A DNA stretch of 64,000 nt from Silvania confinis (GCF_025564085.1 NZ_JAMGZJ010000077.1:620001-684000); one strand, 5' to 3'. Positions 33,385-45,879 are shown, counted from the first letter of the stretch. Made by a program: numbers and translations. The notes: a model not told the origin generated them from the letters alone.

Positions 33385-34397
33385 TACTTACGCCCCGTCG
33401 CCAACAGTTTGTCGAACTCACCGCCGCTGATGAAATGGGTTTTCATCACTTCAGGCCAGGAGCCGAACTGGTCTTCCACGCGGAACAAATCAGTCTGCGG
33501 GAATTTGTCTTTCAGTTTGTTCATCACCTCCGGATTGTTCACCCGGTAGTAGTAATCGGTGATGATGGTTTGCGCCTGCGGGCTGTAGAGATAGTTCAGG
33601 TACGCTTTCGCCGCCTTCTCTGTGCCGTTGGCCTGCACGTTTTTATCGACCCACGCAACCGGGAATTCAGCCAGGATATTGGTTTTTGGGATCACCACCT
33701 CAAAGCCCTGCGCTTCATACTGTTTGCGGATGTTGTTCACTTCCGATTCGAAGCTGATCAGCACATCGCCCAGACCACGTTCTGCGAAGGTGGTGGTGGC
33801 ACCGCGACCGCCGGTATCAAACACTTCGACGTTTTTCAGGAACTGGGTCATGAACTGTTCGGTTTTGGCTTTATCGCCACCGTCCGCTTTGTCTGCTGCG
33901 CCCCAGGCGGCGAGATAGGTATAACGCGCATTACCGGAGGTTTTCGGGTTCGGGAAAATCAGCTTCACGTCTGAACGCACGAGGTCATTCCAGTCGTGAA
34001 TATTCTTAGGATTCCCTTTACGCACCAGGAAGCCCATCGTGGAATAGAACGGCGAGCTGTTATTCGGCAGACGACTCTGCCAGTCGGCCGGGAGCAGCTT
34101 ACCTTTGTCATGCAGGATCTGCACGTCGGTTATCTGGTTATAGGTAACAACGTCGGCTTTCAGCCCCTGCAAAATCGCCAGCGCCTGCTTTGAGGAGCCC
34201 GCGTGCGATTGCTTGATGGTCAGCTTGTCGCCATTATTATCTTTCGCCCACTGCTGTTCAAACGGCGGGTTAAGGGCGGTAAACAGCTCACGAGAGACAT
34301 CGTATGAGCTGTTGAGCAGCTCCGTTGCCTGCGCCTGTGCCACCAGCAGCAAACCTGCCAGCGCCAGAGTTCCTTTTTTCAGTACAGTAACGGCCAT
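33384..34397 (-). CDS. cysP: Thiosulfate/sulfate-binding protein CysP
   Basis: 337 aa (E. coli 338). Periplasmic ligand-binding component. Signal peptide: MAVTVLKKG, hydrophobic [10 protein letters not shown], cleavage after QAQA. The mature part begins [14 protein letters not shown], with the sulfate-binding blocks SHAGSSKQA and [27 protein letters not shown] precedes the ATG. First gene of cysPUWA; ucpA and the mur genes that precede yfeX in K-12 are absent. Confidence 0.98.
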   Translation of the reverse strand: MAVTVLKKGTLALAGLLLVAQAQATELLNSSYDVSRELFTALNPPFEQQWAKDNNGDKLTIKQSHAGSSKQALAILQGLKADVVTYNQITDVQILHDKGKLLPADWQSRLPNNSSPFYSTMGFLVRKGNPKNIHDWNDLVRSDVKLIFPNPKTSGNARYTYLAAWGAADKADGGDKAKTEQFMTQFLKNVEVFDTGGRGATTTFAERGLGDVLISFESEVNNIRKQYEAQGFEVVIPKTNILAEFPVAWVDKNVQANGTEKAAKAYLNYLYSPQAQTIITDYYYRVNNPEVMNKLKDKFPQTDLFRVEDQFGSWPEVMKTHFISGGEFDKLLATGRK

Positions 34398-34419
34398 TGC
34401 GCACCCTTATAGATGTGAT

Positions 34420-34486
34420 GTTTTTCTTAGGGTCATCATATTTATAACGAGTACTAAAGGAGTAACGGTTTTATATACCGTTTGGT
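34420..34486 (-). promoter_or_regulatory. Probable CysB-dependent cysP promoter
   Basis: Read toward cysP, this region has AAAACCGTTACTCCTTTA then CGTTATAAATATGATG, very like the K-12 cysP promoter as I remember it. TATGAT (34435-34440) is a good -10, with a poor -35, as expected for an activator-dependent promoter. The CysB contact region would be the AAACCGTTACTCC stretch. Confidence 0.5.
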
Positions 34487-34572
34487 GATTTGGAAGCAGA
34501 AAAGGGAATAAGGGTACAGAGAAAGTACCGGGTAGCGAGAACAACTACCCGGCCTGAACAGACAGGGTGCGA

Positions 34573-35472
34573 TTACAGCGCCAGAAGACGCTCAACGGAC
34601 GGCGCAAAGTAATAGCCACCGGTCACCGGTTTGGTGAAGCGCAGCATGGCATCACGCTTACCGTCGGTATCGCCAAACATGCTCAGCAGCTGCTGTTCAA
34701 TGTTATACAGACGCGCACAGTAAGCGCAGAAATAGAGGCCGTGAGTGCCGCTGGCGGTGCCGTACGGCAGACTCTGGCGCACAATCTTCAGCCCTTTGCC
34801 GTCTTCTTTCAGATCCACGCGGCTCAGGTGCGAGGTCACCGGACGTTCGTCGCCGTCGATCTCTTCATTGGCCTCTTTAGTACGGCCAATCATCATCTCC
34901 TGATCCTGCACGCTCATGCGGTTCAACTGCTTGAGGTTGTGCTCCCAGCGCTGCACGAACACGTAGCTGCCACCGGCATCCACGCCATCCTGAATCACCG
35001 CCACCGCGCGACGCGTCTCATCGCCTGCCGGGTTTTCGGTGCCGTCGACAAAGCCGCTCAGGTCCCTGTCTTCCACCCAGCGGAAGCCGTGGGTCTCTTC
35101 CTGCACCTCAATGGTATCGCCGAACGCAGTCAGCGCAGCCTGGGCAATCGAGAAGTTAACATCGTGGCGCAACGAGAGAATATGGATCAACACGTCGTGC
35201 TGAGTGGCCGGGGCCAGACCTTTTCCGTAGGGGATAAAGTCTTTCAGCTCTTGCGCCTCTTCGCCGCTGCTCAGCTGACGCCAGACGGTGTTGCCAAAAG
35301 CCACTACCGCGCCGCAGTGGGCATCCGGGAATTTGGCCTGAAAGGTTGCCAGTTTATCGATAAAAATTTTGCTGGCCGCACGCAGGGCATCCACATCCCC
35401 TTTTACGCTGGCTTCGATCCAAATCGCCGCGCGGCAATGTTCTGGCAAAATGCCACTCTGAACCTGAGACAT
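34573..35472 (-). CDS. yfeX: Heme-containing DyP-type peroxidase YfeX
   Basis: 299 aa as in E. coli. Dye-decolorising peroxidase family; cytoplasmic, with reported porphyrinogen oxidation and a disputed heme deferrochelatase role. Family marks are the GxxDG motif in [10 protein letters not shown], the proximal heme His in FVQRWEHNL, and LRHDVNFS. The start at 35472 ([12 protein letters not shown]) follows a perfect AGGAGGAG; nine upstream codons are open but lie over the hairpin. The promoter and hairpin leader are described separately. Confidence 0.95.
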   Translation of the reverse strand: MSQVQSGILPEHCRAAIWIEASVKGDVDALRAASKIFIDKLATFQAKFPDAHCGAVVAFGNTVWRQLSSGEEAQELKDFIPYGKGLAPATQHDVLIHILSLRHDVNFSIAQAALTAFGDTIEVQEETHGFRWVEDRDLSGFVDGTENPAGDETRRAVAVIQDGVDAGGSYVFVQRWEHNLKQLNRMSVQDQEMMIGRTKEANEEIDGDERPVTSHLSRVDLKEDGKGLKIVRQSLPYGTASGTHGLYFCAYCARLYNIEQQLLSMFGDTDGKRDAMLRFTKPVTGGYYFAPSVERLLAL

Positions 35473-35483
35473 CGCTCCTCCTG

Positions 35484-35512
35484 AAAAAAAAGATGCCACG
35501 ACAGCGTGGCAT
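35484..35512 (-). terminator. Terminator-like hairpin in the yfeX leader
   Basis: On the minus strand, ATGCCACG-CTGT-CGTGGCAT then a C and eight T residues, ending only a few bases before the yfeX ribosome site. It would end yfeY transcription, and it also lies inside the leader of any transcript begun at the TATAAT at 35524-35529. Confidence 0.75.
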
Positions 35513-35523
35513 TGTTGGCGGCG

Positions 35524-35529
35524 ATTATA
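35524..35529 (-). promoter_or_regulatory. Candidate -10 element of the yfeX promoter
   Basis: Perfect TATAAT on the minus strand inside the 94-nt yfeY-yfeX gap. The start point would be about 35517, directly before the hairpin. No good -35 is seen at 16-18 nt; a CCCGTT/AACGGG palindrome occupies the spacer, which could be a regulator site. Confidence 0.5.
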
Positions 35530-35566
35530 CCCGTTTTTTCAACGGGGCAGCTTGTTCAGGCGCAAT

Positions 35567-36142
35567 TTACTGCTGCCAGATAATTTTGCTGACTTTCCAG
35601 TTTTTCAGCGCGTCGTCAGAAGGCATCAACCCCTGTGGACCGCTCCAGCTGCCGCTGAACAGATAGCTAATGTGCTGGCTGCCTTCGGCCTTGCACTCTA
35701 CCGCGACACCCTCATCAGCCGGGGCGCTGACGCAGTTGCCAAAAGCTTTCTGATACAGGTCGCTGAACGGGGTGCCAATTTTGACGCCGCTTTCGGTTTC
35801 GATCTCGCTGTCCAGCACCTCGATGCGTCCGATACTGTTTTTATCGCCGTTGATCACCAGCGCCAGCTGGTCATCCTTCAGCGCTTCGAAATAGTGCACG
35901 ATGTTGCCGTTCTGGGTTTTCATACCGCTGCGCAGGCGATAGTCGCCGCTCAGCGCAGACGAAATGGCCTCTTGCTCCAGCGGGGTGGCGGCCGTGAGAT
36001 TGCCCACGCCCTGTTCTGTCACGTCGGTGGACGAGCCAAACCAGTTCCAGGGATAGGCCGCAGACCAGTTCACGGCGGAGAGCGTTGAACAGCCGGTTAA
36101 GATAAGGGGAAACGCGCATAACAGTAAACGCAGCGATTTCAT
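35567..36142 (-). CDS. yfeY: Lipoprotein YfeY (DUF1131)
   Basis: 191 aa as in E. coli. Lipoprotein signal MKSLRLLLCAFPLILTGC with the lipobox cysteine at residue 18; probably outer-membrane anchored since Ser follows Cys. The DUF1131 body has no assigned function. AAAGGAAC precedes the ATG. A candidate sigma-E promoter is upstream, in keeping with the K-12 gene being in the envelope-stress regulon. Confidence 0.92.
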   Translation of the reverse strand: MKSLRLLLCAFPLILTGCSTLSAVNWSAAYPWNWFGSSTDVTEQGVGNLTAATPLEQEAISSALSGDYRLRSGMKTQNGNIVHYFEALKDDQLALVINGDKNSIGRIEVLDSEIETESGVKIGTPFSDLYQKAFGNCVSAPADEGVAVECKAEGSQHISYLFSGSWSGPQGLMPSDDALKNWKVSKIIWQQ

Positions 36143-36174
36143 CGGGAGTTCCTTTCTGGTTAATTCGACGCTTG

Positions 36175-36202
36175 TTGGAGTGCAGCATCGCTAAAAAGTG
36201 CC
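36175..36202 (-). promoter_or_regulatory. Candidate sigma-E promoter of yfeY
   Basis: On the minus strand, -35 GGCACTT (36196-36202), 16-nt spacer and -10 TCCAA (36175-36179), against the RpoE consensus GGAACTT-N16-TCnAA. It is 33 nt before the yfeY ATG. Confidence 0.45.
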
Positions 36203-36204
36203 GT

Positions 36205-36660
36205 TTAATCTTTCTCTGGCGTAAAACAGGCGCGCAGACGGGGATGGGTCAACAGCCACAGCAGCGCCACAATATCGGCCACCAGCAGCGTAATGCCAAT
36301 GCCGCTCAGCGCCTCGCCGTTCAGCCACAGCAGCGGCTGCCAGCCAAGCAAAATAAGCTGAGCGAAGATCAACAGCCAGCGCAGCGCCTGCCACAGACGC
36401 GGCACAAGATGACGCCGCCCGCTGAGTAAGAACGCCAGCACCGCCGGGAGCCCCGGCAGTAGCCCAATCCAGAAGTTATCGTGATCGGGATAAAACAGAT
36501 TCAACAGGGTATTGCCCTGATCGCGCGAGGCCCCCGCCACCACGAATACCACCCAGGTGCGCGCCTGCAGCAGTAATACGCACCAGAACAGAAACGGCAG
36601 GCGGACCCGACCATGGCTGTCATAATCGCCAGGGTGGAATTCAGTACTCTTCATCTTCAA
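36205..36660 (-). CDS. yfeZ: Inner-membrane protein YfeZ (DUF2919)
   Basis: 151 aa as in E. coli. Four hydrophobic spans after a hydrophilic N-terminus ([19 protein letters not shown]). Function unknown. The ATG at 36660 lies inside the end of ypeA (20-nt overlap); an ATG two codons later is also possible. The ypeA-yfeZ-yfeY series is on one strand and may be an operon. Confidence 0.9.
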   Translation of the reverse strand: MKMKSTEFHPGDYDSHGRVRLPFLFWCVLLLQARTWVVFVVAGASRDQGNTLLNLFYPDHDNFWIGLLPGLPAVLAFLLSGRRHLVPRLWQALRWLLIFAQLILLGWQPLLWLNGEALSGIGITLLVADIVALLWLLTHPRLRACFTPEKD

Positions 36661-37066
36661 TCAGGCGTTTGCCCAGCGTAATAACGTCCGCGGGTTCATA
36701 GTTGAGGCGCTCGTACATGCCCATCACCAGCTCATTCTCTTCGCGCACCATGATCTGAATTTTTGGGCAACCGCGGGCGATGAGTTTCTTTTCCAGACGA
36801 TTCAGCAGCGCATTGGCAATGCCGCGTCCGCGATATTCCGGATGAACGCCCAGGTAATAGGCCGAACCGCGATGGCCGTCATACCCGCCCATTACGGTCC
36901 CCACCACTTCACCGTTCACCTCCGCGACCAGGAACAGGCTGACGTCGTGATTCACCTTCCGTTCGATGTCCATTTCCGGATCGTTCCACGGCCGCAGGAG
37001 ATCGCAGCGCTCCCAAAGGGTGATGACCTCTTCGAAGTCTGCTTGGTGAAAAACGCGTATCTCCAT
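36641..37066 (-). CDS. ypeA: GNAT-family acetyltransferase YpeA
   Basis: 141 aa as in E. coli. Start at 37066 ([18 protein letters not shown]) after AAGGCGG; 45 upstream codons are open but unlike the family. Acetyl-CoA loop: [23 protein letters not shown]. The target is unknown. It overlaps yfeZ by 20 nt and is divergent from amiA. Confidence 0.93.
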   Translation of the reverse strand: MEIRVFHQADFEEVITLWERCDLLRPWNDPEMDIERKVNHDVSLFLVAEVNGEVVGTVMGGYDGHRGSAYYLGVHPEYRGRGIANALLNRLEKKLIARGCPKIQIMVREENELVMGMYERLNYEPADVITLGKRLIEDEEY

Positions 37067-37278
37067 GGTATTAACCGCCTTTTTGGGTTCAAAAACAGTG
37101 ATTATGACGCGAACGCCCTCTTTCGCCAATATCCTGCGAAAAAGGTCAGGAAATTTGGCATAATGACAGGCTGTCACGTATTGAAATGAAAAGTAAAACA
37201 ATTCTCAACATGGAATGTCGTAACCTAAAAGACGATACGATATAACACCAGACACCTATTTTTTACACTTCAGGCCGC

Positions 37279-39050
<1,772 letters not shown>

Positions 39051-39081
39051 CGCCGGGTCTACAAAACCCGACAACACCCGC

Positions 39082-41361
39082 CTACAGCGGCTGAGTCTGC
39101 GCCTCAACCACCGCCAGCGCCACCATGTTCACAATACGGCGAACCGAGGCAATCGGTGTTAACACATGCACCGGTTTCGCCACCCCCATCAGGACCGGCC
39201 CCACGGTTACCCCTTCAGAACTGGAAACGCGCAGCAGGTTATAGCTGATGCGCGCCGCCTCCACGTTCGGCATGATCAGCACGTTGGCAGAGCCTTTGAG
39301 CGGGCTGTCCGGCATCCGCTCGTTGCGGATACTTTCCACCAGCGCGGCATCGCCGTGCATCTCACCGTCGATCATCAGCTCCGGTGCACGCTTACGCACC
39401 AGCTCCAGCGTCTGGCGCATTTTGCAGGCCGCCGCCGATTTGGATGAACCAAAGTTAGAGTGCGACAGCAGGGCCACTTTCGGCTCAATACCAAAGCGAC
39501 GCACGGTTTCCGCCGCCATCACCGTAATTTCGGCCAGCTGCTCCGGGGTAGGATCGTCGTTAACGTAAGTATCCGCAATAAAGGTGTTGCCGCTTGGCAG
39601 CAGCAGCGCATTCATCGCCCCCGCCGTATGCACGCCTTCGCGGTGGCCGAAGATCTCCTGCACCACGCTGAAATGTTCGTGATAATCCCCAATGGTGCCG
39701 CAGATCAGCGCGTCGGCTTCGCCACGATGTACCATGATCGCCCCGATCACCGTGGTGTTGCTGATCACCGCCCGCTGGGCCTGCTCCTGGGTGATCCCCC
39801 GGCGCTTCATGATGCTGTAGTACTCACTCCAGTACTCTTTAAAGCGCGGATCCGATTCGTTGTTGACGATCTCAAAGTCCACGCCCGGCTTGATCTGCAG
39901 ACCGAGCTTCTGAATACGCATCTCGATGACGCTCGGACGCCCGATCAGGATCGGCTTCGCCAGTCCCAGAGTAATCAGTTCCTGAGTCGCATGCAGCACC
40001 CGCGCTTCTTCGCCCTCAGCCATCACCACGCGTTTTGCATCGGTGCGGGCCTGGGAGAAGATCGGTTTCATGAACAGGTTAGTTTTATAGACAAACTCGC
40101 TCAGCTTATCCACATAGGCATCAAAGTCAGCAATCGGGCGCGTCGCCACGCCGGAGTCCATCGCCGCTTTCGCCACGGCCGGAGCGATTTTGACAATCAG
40201 GCGCGGATCGAACGGTTTTGGAATGATGTAATCCGGGCCGAAGCTCAGATCCTGATCGCCATATGCCGACGCAACGACTTCGCTCTGTTCAGCATGCGCC
40301 AGCTCGGCAATGGCGTGAACCGCCGCCAGCTTCATCTCTTCGTTGATGGCGGTGGCACCTACGTCCAGCGCGCCACGGAAGATGAACGGGAAGCACAGAA
40401 CGTTGTTCACCTGGTTCGGATAGTCTGAGCGGCCGGTACAGATAATCGCGTCCGGGCGCACCGCTTTCGCCAGCGGCGGCAGGATCTCCGGCTCCGGGTT
40501 CGCCAGGGCGAGGATCAGCGGCGCGCGGGCCATCTTCAGCACCATCTCTTCATTGAGCACTTTCGGGCCCGAGCAGCCGAGGAAGATATCCGCCCCGTCC
40601 ATGACGTCCGCCAGGCTGCGCTTGCCGTCATCCTCTACCGCATAGGCGGCTTTGGTTTCGACCATATTGGCTTCGCGGCCTTTGTAGATCACCCCTTTGG
40701 AGTCGCAGACCACAATGTTGTGCTTCTGCATGCCCAGCACGACCAGCAGGTTCATACAGGCAATGGCTGCCGCACCGGCACCAGAAACCACCATCCGTAC
40801 ATCGGACAGGTTTTTCTCTACCACCCGCAGGCCATTCAGAATGGCGGCGGTGCTGATGATCGCCGTCCCGTGCTGGTCATCATGAAACACGGGAATGTTC
40901 ATACGCTCACGCAGCGTCTGCTCGATATAGAAACATTCCGGCGCTTTGATGTCTTCGAGGTTGATGCCGCCAAAGGTGGGCTCCAGCGCGGCCACCACGT
41001 CGATAAATTTGTCCGGGTCGAGTTCATCGACTTCAATATCAAACACGTCGATACCGGCGAATTTCTTGAACAACACGCCCTTGCCTTCCATCACCGGTTT
41101 GCCCGCCAGCGCGCCGATATTGCCCAGCCCCAGCACCGCGGTGCCGTTGGAAATCACGGCCACCAGATTGCCGCGCGCGGTGTATTTGTAGGCTGCCAGC
41201 GGATCTTTTTGGATTTCGAGGCACGGAGCGGCTACGCCAGGCGAGTAGGCTAACGCCAGGTCACGCTGAGTCGCGAGGGGCTTGGTCGGGGAAACCTGAA
41301 TTTTACCGGGAACGGGAAATTCATGAAAATCGAGGGCACTTTGTCTCAACTGCTCGTCCAT
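39082..41361 (-). CDS. maeB: NADP+-dependent malic enzyme with phosphotransacetylase-like domain
   Basis: 759 aa as in E. coli. Decarboxylates malate to pyruvate, giving NADPH. Residues about 1-420 are the malic enzyme part: [24 protein letters not shown], and the dinucleotide fold [11 protein letters not shown]. Residues about 430-759 form a phosphate acetyl/butyryltransferase-like domain that in the K-12 protein is regulatory, mediating acetyl-CoA inhibition. AAAGGAACC precedes the ATG at 41361. It is divergent from talA over 291 nt. Confidence 0.97.
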   Translation of the reverse strand: MDEQLRQSALDFHEFPVPGKIQVSPTKPLATQRDLALAYSPGVAAPCLEIQKDPLAAYKYTARGNLVAVISNGTAVLGLGNIGALAGKPVMEGKGVLFKKFAGIDVFDIEVDELDPDKFIDVVAALEPTFGGINLEDIKAPECFYIEQTLRERMNIPVFHDDQHGTAIISTAAILNGLRVVEKNLSDVRMVVSGAGAAAIACMNLLVVLGMQKHNIVVCDSKGVIYKGREANMVETKAAYAVEDDGKRSLADVMDGADIFLGCSGPKVLNEEMVLKMARAPLILALANPEPEILPPLAKAVRPDAIICTGRSDYPNQVNNVLCFPFIFRGALDVGATAINEEMKLAAVHAIAELAHAEQSEVVASAYGDQDLSFGPDYIIPKPFDPRLIVKIAPAVAKAAMDSGVATRPIADFDAYVDKLSEFVYKTNLFMKPIFSQARTDAKRVVMAEGEEARVLHATQELITLGLAKPILIGRPSVIEMRIQKLGLQIKPGVDFEIVNNESDPRFKEYWSEYYSIMKRRGITQEQAQRAVISNTTVIGAIMVHRGEADALICGTIGDYHEHFSVVQEIFGHREGVHTAGAMNALLLPSGNTFIADTYVNDDPTPEQLAEITVMAAETVRRFGIEPKVALLSHSNFGSSKSAAACKMRQTLELVRKRAPELMIDGEMHGDAALVESIRNERMPDSPLKGSANVLIMPNVEAARISYNLLRVSSSEGVTVGPVLMGVAKPVHVLTPIASVRRIVNMVALAVVEAQTQPL

Positions 41362-41561
41362 TGTAGGGTTCCTTTCACGTAGTGTACAAAAAGGGTGATG
41401 TTGTTATGGTCTGATGTTCACCCTGGGTGGCGGATAGTATCGCCGCTGACTGCCGTTCAAACTTTGAAGGCTGCCAAACTCTCACCATCAAAAAGCAAAA
41501 ATTGTTATCAATTTATAACAATCATGTTACCCGCCCATCAAAGCAAGACCTTACCTGTCTG

Positions 41562-41568
41562 CTATGCT
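41562..41568 (+). promoter_or_regulatory. Candidate sigma-S -10 element of talA-tktB
   Basis: TGCTATGCTTTTTT resembles the RpoS-preferred extended -10 (CTAyrCTTAA). It is about 85 nt before talA. talA-tktB is RpoS-dependent in E. coli; the assignment here is tentative. Confidence 0.35.
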
Positions 41569-41652
41569 TTTTTGTTAAGTACGTCGCGAAATTGACAGAA
41601 GTGTGATCGAACACACTCAACCAACTCTTTTATTTTCAAGGAGTCATCACTT

Positions 41653-42603
41653 ATGAACCAACTAGACGGCATCAAACAATTCACCACCGTGGTCGCCGAC
41701 AGCGGCGATATCGAATCGATCCGCCACTATCAGCCGGAAGATGCGACCACTAACCCGTCATTGCTGCTTAAAGCCGCCGGGCTCGAAAGCTACGCCCACC
41801 TGATCGATGACGCCATCAGCTATGGCAAATCGCGCGGCAAAACCAAAGAGCAGCAGGTAGCCGAGGCCAGCGATAAGCTGGCGGTCAACTTCGGCTGCGA
41901 AATACTGAAAAGCGTTCCGGGGCGCGTCTCCACCGAAGTGGACGCCCGGATTTCGTTCGATCAGGAGAAAAGCATCGCCAAAGCGCGGCATCTGGTGCAG
42001 CTGTATCAGGATCAGGATATTGATAAGTCGCGCATTCTGATCAAGCTGGCCTCCACCTGGGAAGGGATCCGCGCCGCCGAAGTGCTGGAAAAAGAGGGGA
42101 TCAACTGCAACCTGACGCTGCTGTTCTCCTTTGCGCAGGCACGCGCCTGCGCCGAAGCCGGGGTGTTCCTGGTGTCACCGTTTGTCGGGCGTATTTACGA
42201 CTGGTATCAGGCCCGTAAACCGATGGACCCCTACGTGGTGGAAGAAGATCCCGGGGTCAAATCGGTACGCAATATCTACGATTACTTTAAACAGCACCGC
42301 TACGCAACCATCGTGATGGGTGCCAGCTTCCGTCGCACCGAGCAGATCCTTGCCCTGTCCGGCTGCGACCGGCTGACCATCTCCCCCAACCTGCTCAAAG
42401 AGCTACAGGAAAAAGAGGAACCGGTGATCCGTCGCCTGGTGCCCTCCTCCACCGTCCTGCCAAAACCGAAACCGCTGACCGAAGCCGAATTCCGCTGGGA
42501 GCATAATCAGGACCCCATGGCGGTTGATAAGCTGTCAGAGGGGATCCGCCTTTTCGCGGTCGACCAGCGCAAACTTGAAGATCTGCTCGCCGCCAAACTT
42601 TAA
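41653..42603 (+). CDS. talA: Transaldolase A
   Basis: 316 aa as in E. coli. Non-oxidative pentose phosphate enzyme moving a dihydroxyacetone unit between sugar phosphates. The Schiff-base lysine is K131 in [12 protein letters not shown]; other marks are [23 protein letters not shown] and [18 protein letters not shown] precedes the ATG. It is 19 nt upstream of tktB, with which it forms the stationary-phase pentose pair. Confidence 0.97.
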   Translation: MNQLDGIKQFTTVVADSGDIESIRHYQPEDATTNPSLLLKAAGLESYAHLIDDAISYGKSRGKTKEQQVAEASDKLAVNFGCEILKSVPGRVSTEVDARISFDQEKSIAKARHLVQLYQDQDIDKSRILIKLASTWEGIRAAEVLEKEGINCNLTLLFSFAQARACAEAGVFLVSPFVGRIYDWYQARKPMDPYVVEEDPGVKSVRNIYDYFKQHRYATIVMGASFRRTEQILALSGCDRLTISPNLLKELQEKEEPVIRRLVPSSTVLPKPKPLTEAEFRWEHNQDPMAVDKLSEGIRLFAVDQRKLEDLLAAKL

Positions 42604-42622
42604 CCCTGCCATGGAGTGAATT

Positions 42623-44611
42623 ATGTCCCGTAAAGAGTTAGCCAATGCCATTCGCGCCCTCAGCATGGATGCCGTGCAAAAAGCCAATTCCGGTCATCCA
42701 GGCGCACCGATGGGCATGGCCGATATCGCCGAAGTGCTGTGGAACGACTTCCTGAAACACAACCCGAACGATCCGACGTGGTACGACCGCGACCGCTTTA
42801 TTCTCTCTAACGGTCACGCCTCGATGCTGCTGTACAGCCTGCTGCACCTGTCCGGCTACAACCTGCCGCTCGAGGAGCTGAAAAACTTCCGCCAGCTGCA
42901 CTCGAAAACGCCAGGACACCCGGAGCTGGGCTATACGCCGGGCGTCGAAACCACCACCGGGCCGCTGGGTCAGGGGCTGGCCAACGCGGTCGGGCTGGCG
43001 ATTTCCGAGCGCACGCTGGCGGCGCAGTTCAACCAGCCGGGACATGAGATTGTCGATCACTTCACCTACGTGTTTATGGGCGATGGCTGTCTGATGGAGG
43101 GGATTTCGCACGAAGTCTCTTCTCTGGCGGGGACGCTGGGGCTGGGCAAACTGATTGGTTTCTACGATCACAACGGCATCTCCATCGACGGCGAAACCGA
43201 GGGCTGGTTCACTGACGACACGGCCAAACGCTTTGAAGCCTACCACTGGCACGTGGTGCATGAGATTGACGGTCACGATCCGCAGGCGCTGAAAGCCGCG
43301 ATTGAGGAGGCGCAGAGCGTCACCGATAAGCCGTCGCTGATTATCTGTCGCACGGTCATCGGATTTGGCTCACCGAACAAAGCCGGGAAGGAAGAAGCCC
43401 ACGGCTCGCCGCTGGGCGAAGAGGAAGTAGCCCTGGCCCGCCAGAAGCTGGGCTGGAAATACCCGGCCTTTGAGATCCCGAAAGAAATTTACAAAGCGTG
43501 GGATGCCCGCGAATCCGGCGAAAAAGCACAGGCTGAATGGAAGGACCAGTTTGCTGCCTACCAGAAAGCCCACCCGGAACTTGCGGCCGAGTTTAACCGT
43601 CGCATGAGCGGCGGGCTGCCGGAGGACTGGGAAGAGACGACTCAGGCATTGATTGAGAATTTACAGGCTAATCCGGCGAAAATCGCCACCCGTAAGGCCT
43701 CGCAAAATACCCTGAACACGATCGGTCCGATCCTGCCCGAGCTGCTTGGCGGCTCGGCGGATCTGGCACCCAGCAACCTGACCATCTGGTCAGGCTCGAC
43801 CTCGATCAAAGAGGATCTCGCCGGGAACTATATCCACTACGGGGTGCGCGAGTTTGGCATGACCGCCATTGCCAACGGCATCGCCCATCACGGCGGCTTT
43901 GTGCCCTACACCGCCACCTTCCTGATGTTTGTCGAATACGCCCGTAACGCGGCGCGGATGGCGGCGCTGATGAAGGCCAGGCAGATTATGGTCTATACCC
44001 ACGACTCCATCGGGCTGGGGGAAGATGGCCCGACCCACCAGGCGGTAGAACAACTCGCCAGCCTGCGCCTGACGCCGAACTTCAGCACCTGGCGTCCCTG
44101 CGATCAGGTGGAAGCCGCGGTCGGCTGGAAGCTGGCGGTAGAGCGTCACCACGGCCCGACGGCGCTGATCCTCTCCAGGCAGAATCTGGCGCAGATGGAG
44201 CGCACGCCGGATCAGGTCAAGGCCATCGCTCGCGGCGGGTATATCCTGAAAGACAGCGGCGGCAAACCGGATGTGATCCTGATTGCCACCGGTTCAGAAG
44301 TGGAGATAACCGTCAAGGCTGCCGAGAAGCTGACGGCAGAAGGTCACGCCGTGCGGGTGGTGTCGCTGCCTTCAACGGATATCTTTGATGCCCAGGACGA
44401 GGCGTACCGCGAGTCGGTGCTGCCTTCGGATGTGACCGCGCGCGTGGCGGTTGAAGCGGGGATCGCCGACTACTGGTACAAGTATGTCGGGCTGAAGGGG
44501 GCTATCGTCGGGATGACCAGTTATGGCGAATCGGCACCTGCCGACAAGCTGTTCCCGTTCTTCGGCTTTACGGTCGAGAACGTGGTGGAGAAGGCGCAGC
44601 GATTATTGTAG
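42623..44611 (+). CDS. tktB: Transketolase B
   Basis: 662 aa (E. coli TktB 667, TktA 663). Thiamine diphosphate enzyme transferring two-carbon ketol units. ThDP motif: [12 protein letters not shown] ending in [10 protein letters not shown]; the N-terminal block is [20 protein letters not shown]; the pyrimidine domain has [17 protein letters not shown] and [14 protein letters not shown] call TktB from its position after talA; TktA would sit elsewhere. A GGAG precedes the ATG. Confidence 0.95.
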   Translation: MSRKELANAIRALSMDAVQKANSGHPGAPMGMADIAEVLWNDFLKHNPNDPTWYDRDRFILSNGHASMLLYSLLHLSGYNLPLEELKNFRQLHSKTPGHPELGYTPGVETTTGPLGQGLANAVGLAISERTLAAQFNQPGHEIVDHFTYVFMGDGCLMEGISHEVSSLAGTLGLGKLIGFYDHNGISIDGETEGWFTDDTAKRFEAYHWHVVHEIDGHDPQALKAAIEEAQSVTDKPSLIICRTVIGFGSPNKAGKEEAHGSPLGEEEVALARQKLGWKYPAFEIPKEIYKAWDARESGEKAQAEWKDQFAAYQKAHPELAAEFNRRMSGGLPEDWEETTQALIENLQANPAKIATRKASQNTLNTIGPILPELLGGSADLAPSNLTIWSGSTSIKEDLAGNYIHYGVREFGMTAIANGIAHHGGFVPYTATFLMFVEYARNAARMAALMKARQIMVYTHDSIGLGEDGPTHQAVEQLASLRLTPNFSTWRPCDQVEAAVGWKLAVERHHGPTALILSRQNLAQMERTPDQVKAIARGGYILKDSGGKPDVILIATGSEVEITVKAAEKLTAEGHAVRVVSLPSTDIFDAQDEAYRESVLPSDVTARVAVEAGIADYWYKYVGLKGAIVGMTSYGESAPADKLFPFFGFTVENVVEKAQRLL

Positions 44612-44644
44612 CCAGGAGTGCCTTGCCCGGCAGTGCGGCCTGAT

Positions 44645-44667
44645 GCCCTCTCCCACAGGGAGAGGGC
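44645..44667. repeat. CTCTCCC/GGGAGAG palindromic repeat
   Basis: GCCCTCTCCC-ACA-GGGAGAGGGC after tktB. A related palindrome lies between ypfN and ypfH (55891-55914), which suggests an interspersed family. Confidence 0.7.
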
Positions 44668-44676
44668 GCAAATACT

Positions 44677-44704
44677 AAAAACGGTAACCTTGTGGTTACC
44701 GTTT
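44677..44704. terminator. Bidirectional terminator tktB/ypfG
   Basis: AAAACGGTAACC-TTGT-GGTTACCGTTTT between convergent genes. Confidence 0.9.
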
Positions 44705-44712
44705 TACTTTTA

Positions 44713-45756
44713 TCACCTTGTGATCCACAGCGTGGGCCAGGCATCCGGCCCATGCCAGTTATCGCAGCTCGGCTCTTCGGCGTAGCGCACCAGACGAAAA
44801 CGCTGGCCGGTAAAACGCCAGCGGGTCTGGATACCGCAGTCGGCAATGCCGCGCCCCAGGGCCAGGGTGGTCAGCTCGCGGGTTTTCTCATCAAAGCTGG
44901 CGTTCATCAACTCCATGTCGCTGCTTTCACTGGAGGCGACAAACGGCAGGCGCAGGCGCACCGTATGGGATGCGAACGGTTTTTTGCGCGACACCAGCCA
45001 GGCCAAATCCACTGTGTTATAGGCACCCGCCTCACAGCTGATTATCAATAGCGCTTTGTCATCCGTTAACGCCGTCACCCGCACTTCGCGGCGCGTCGGA
45101 TCGAGGGAACACTGGCTATTGTTCATGCGCCAGGTACCGTAATCCACCAGGTCGCTGCGCTCTTCGCGCGACAGCGGCGTCGGGGTCGGGTTGACCACCG
45201 CCACCTCTTTCAGGGCCGGCGCGGGCGGTACGCTCAGCGGCGGGTCGTCACCTTTATTGATCCACGCGGTTTCACTCCCACCGCGTTTTTGCTGGGCGTC
45301 GATAAACTGGATCGCCTCTTTCAAGCCGTTAAGCGAGAGCATCTGCTTGCCCGGATCAAGGGTGATGGCTTTTTTCTGCTGCAGCGTAGTCAGTAAGGAG
45401 GTAATGATGGCGGGATCGTCGGTCGTCAGACGCCAGGACGTCAGTTGCCAGTGCTTCACATCCAGCGGGAGCGGGTCGCCGTCAAGGCGTAAGCGGGGAG
45501 CAATGGCGGGCTCTTTCGGATCGGGCGTCATCAGCCCACCGAGATCGATGCGCACTACCGCATCGGCTTTAGCGCCAGCACTGCGGCTCAGGGTCATCAC
45601 CAGCCCGTTATGCTCACCGGTGTTGCGTGCGATGCAAAAATTCTGATTGTTGCAGGTAACCTGCCAGTCAGTAAAAGACTGCTGTGCCGGTGCCGCCTGA
45701 ACAAATGACGCGGGCAGCACGCAGAGCATGAGAATAAGAAAAATGCAGTGACGCAT
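44713..45756 (-). CDS. ypfG: YpfG, DUF1176 secreted protein
   Basis: 347 aa, the K-12 length, using the ATG at 45756; a GTG three codons upstream is the alternative. Sec signal peptide MRHCIFLILMLCVLPASFVQA with cleavage before APAQQ. The DUF1176 body includes SFTDWQVTCNNQNFCIARN, resembling invasion-associated-locus-B-like sequences, and two cysteine pairs that could form disulfides in the periplasm. Function unknown; it stands as a single gene. Confidence 0.88.
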   Translation of the reverse strand: MRHCIFLILMLCVLPASFVQAAPAQQSFTDWQVTCNNQNFCIARNTGEHNGLVMTLSRSAGAKADAVVRIDLGGLMTPDPKEPAIAPRLRLDGDPLPLDVKHWQLTSWRLTTDDPAIITSLLTTLQQKKAITLDPGKQMLSLNGLKEAIQFIDAQQKRGGSETAWINKGDDPPLSVPPAPALKEVAVVNPTPTPLSREERSDLVDYGTWRMNNSQCSLDPTRREVRVTALTDDKALLIISCEAGAYNTVDLAWLVSRKKPFASHTVRLRLPFVASSESSDMELMNASFDEKTRELTTLALGRGIADCGIQTRWRFTGQRFRLVRYAEEPSCDNWHGPDAWPTLWITR

Positions 45757-45879
45757 GAATAGCACGATCCTGGAAGCAGACGGGACAGACAGACGCTATC
45801 TTCCTGCCCAGGCCGGGGTTGCTCAATCAGATTTATCGGATAGCTTTATCCAAAATGCATCTTTTTAAGCCTATTAAGA

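Noticed and set aside
34567-35484. 305-codon frame antisense to yfeX
   Set aside because: Nearly the full mirror of YfeX; no promoter, ribosome site or domain.
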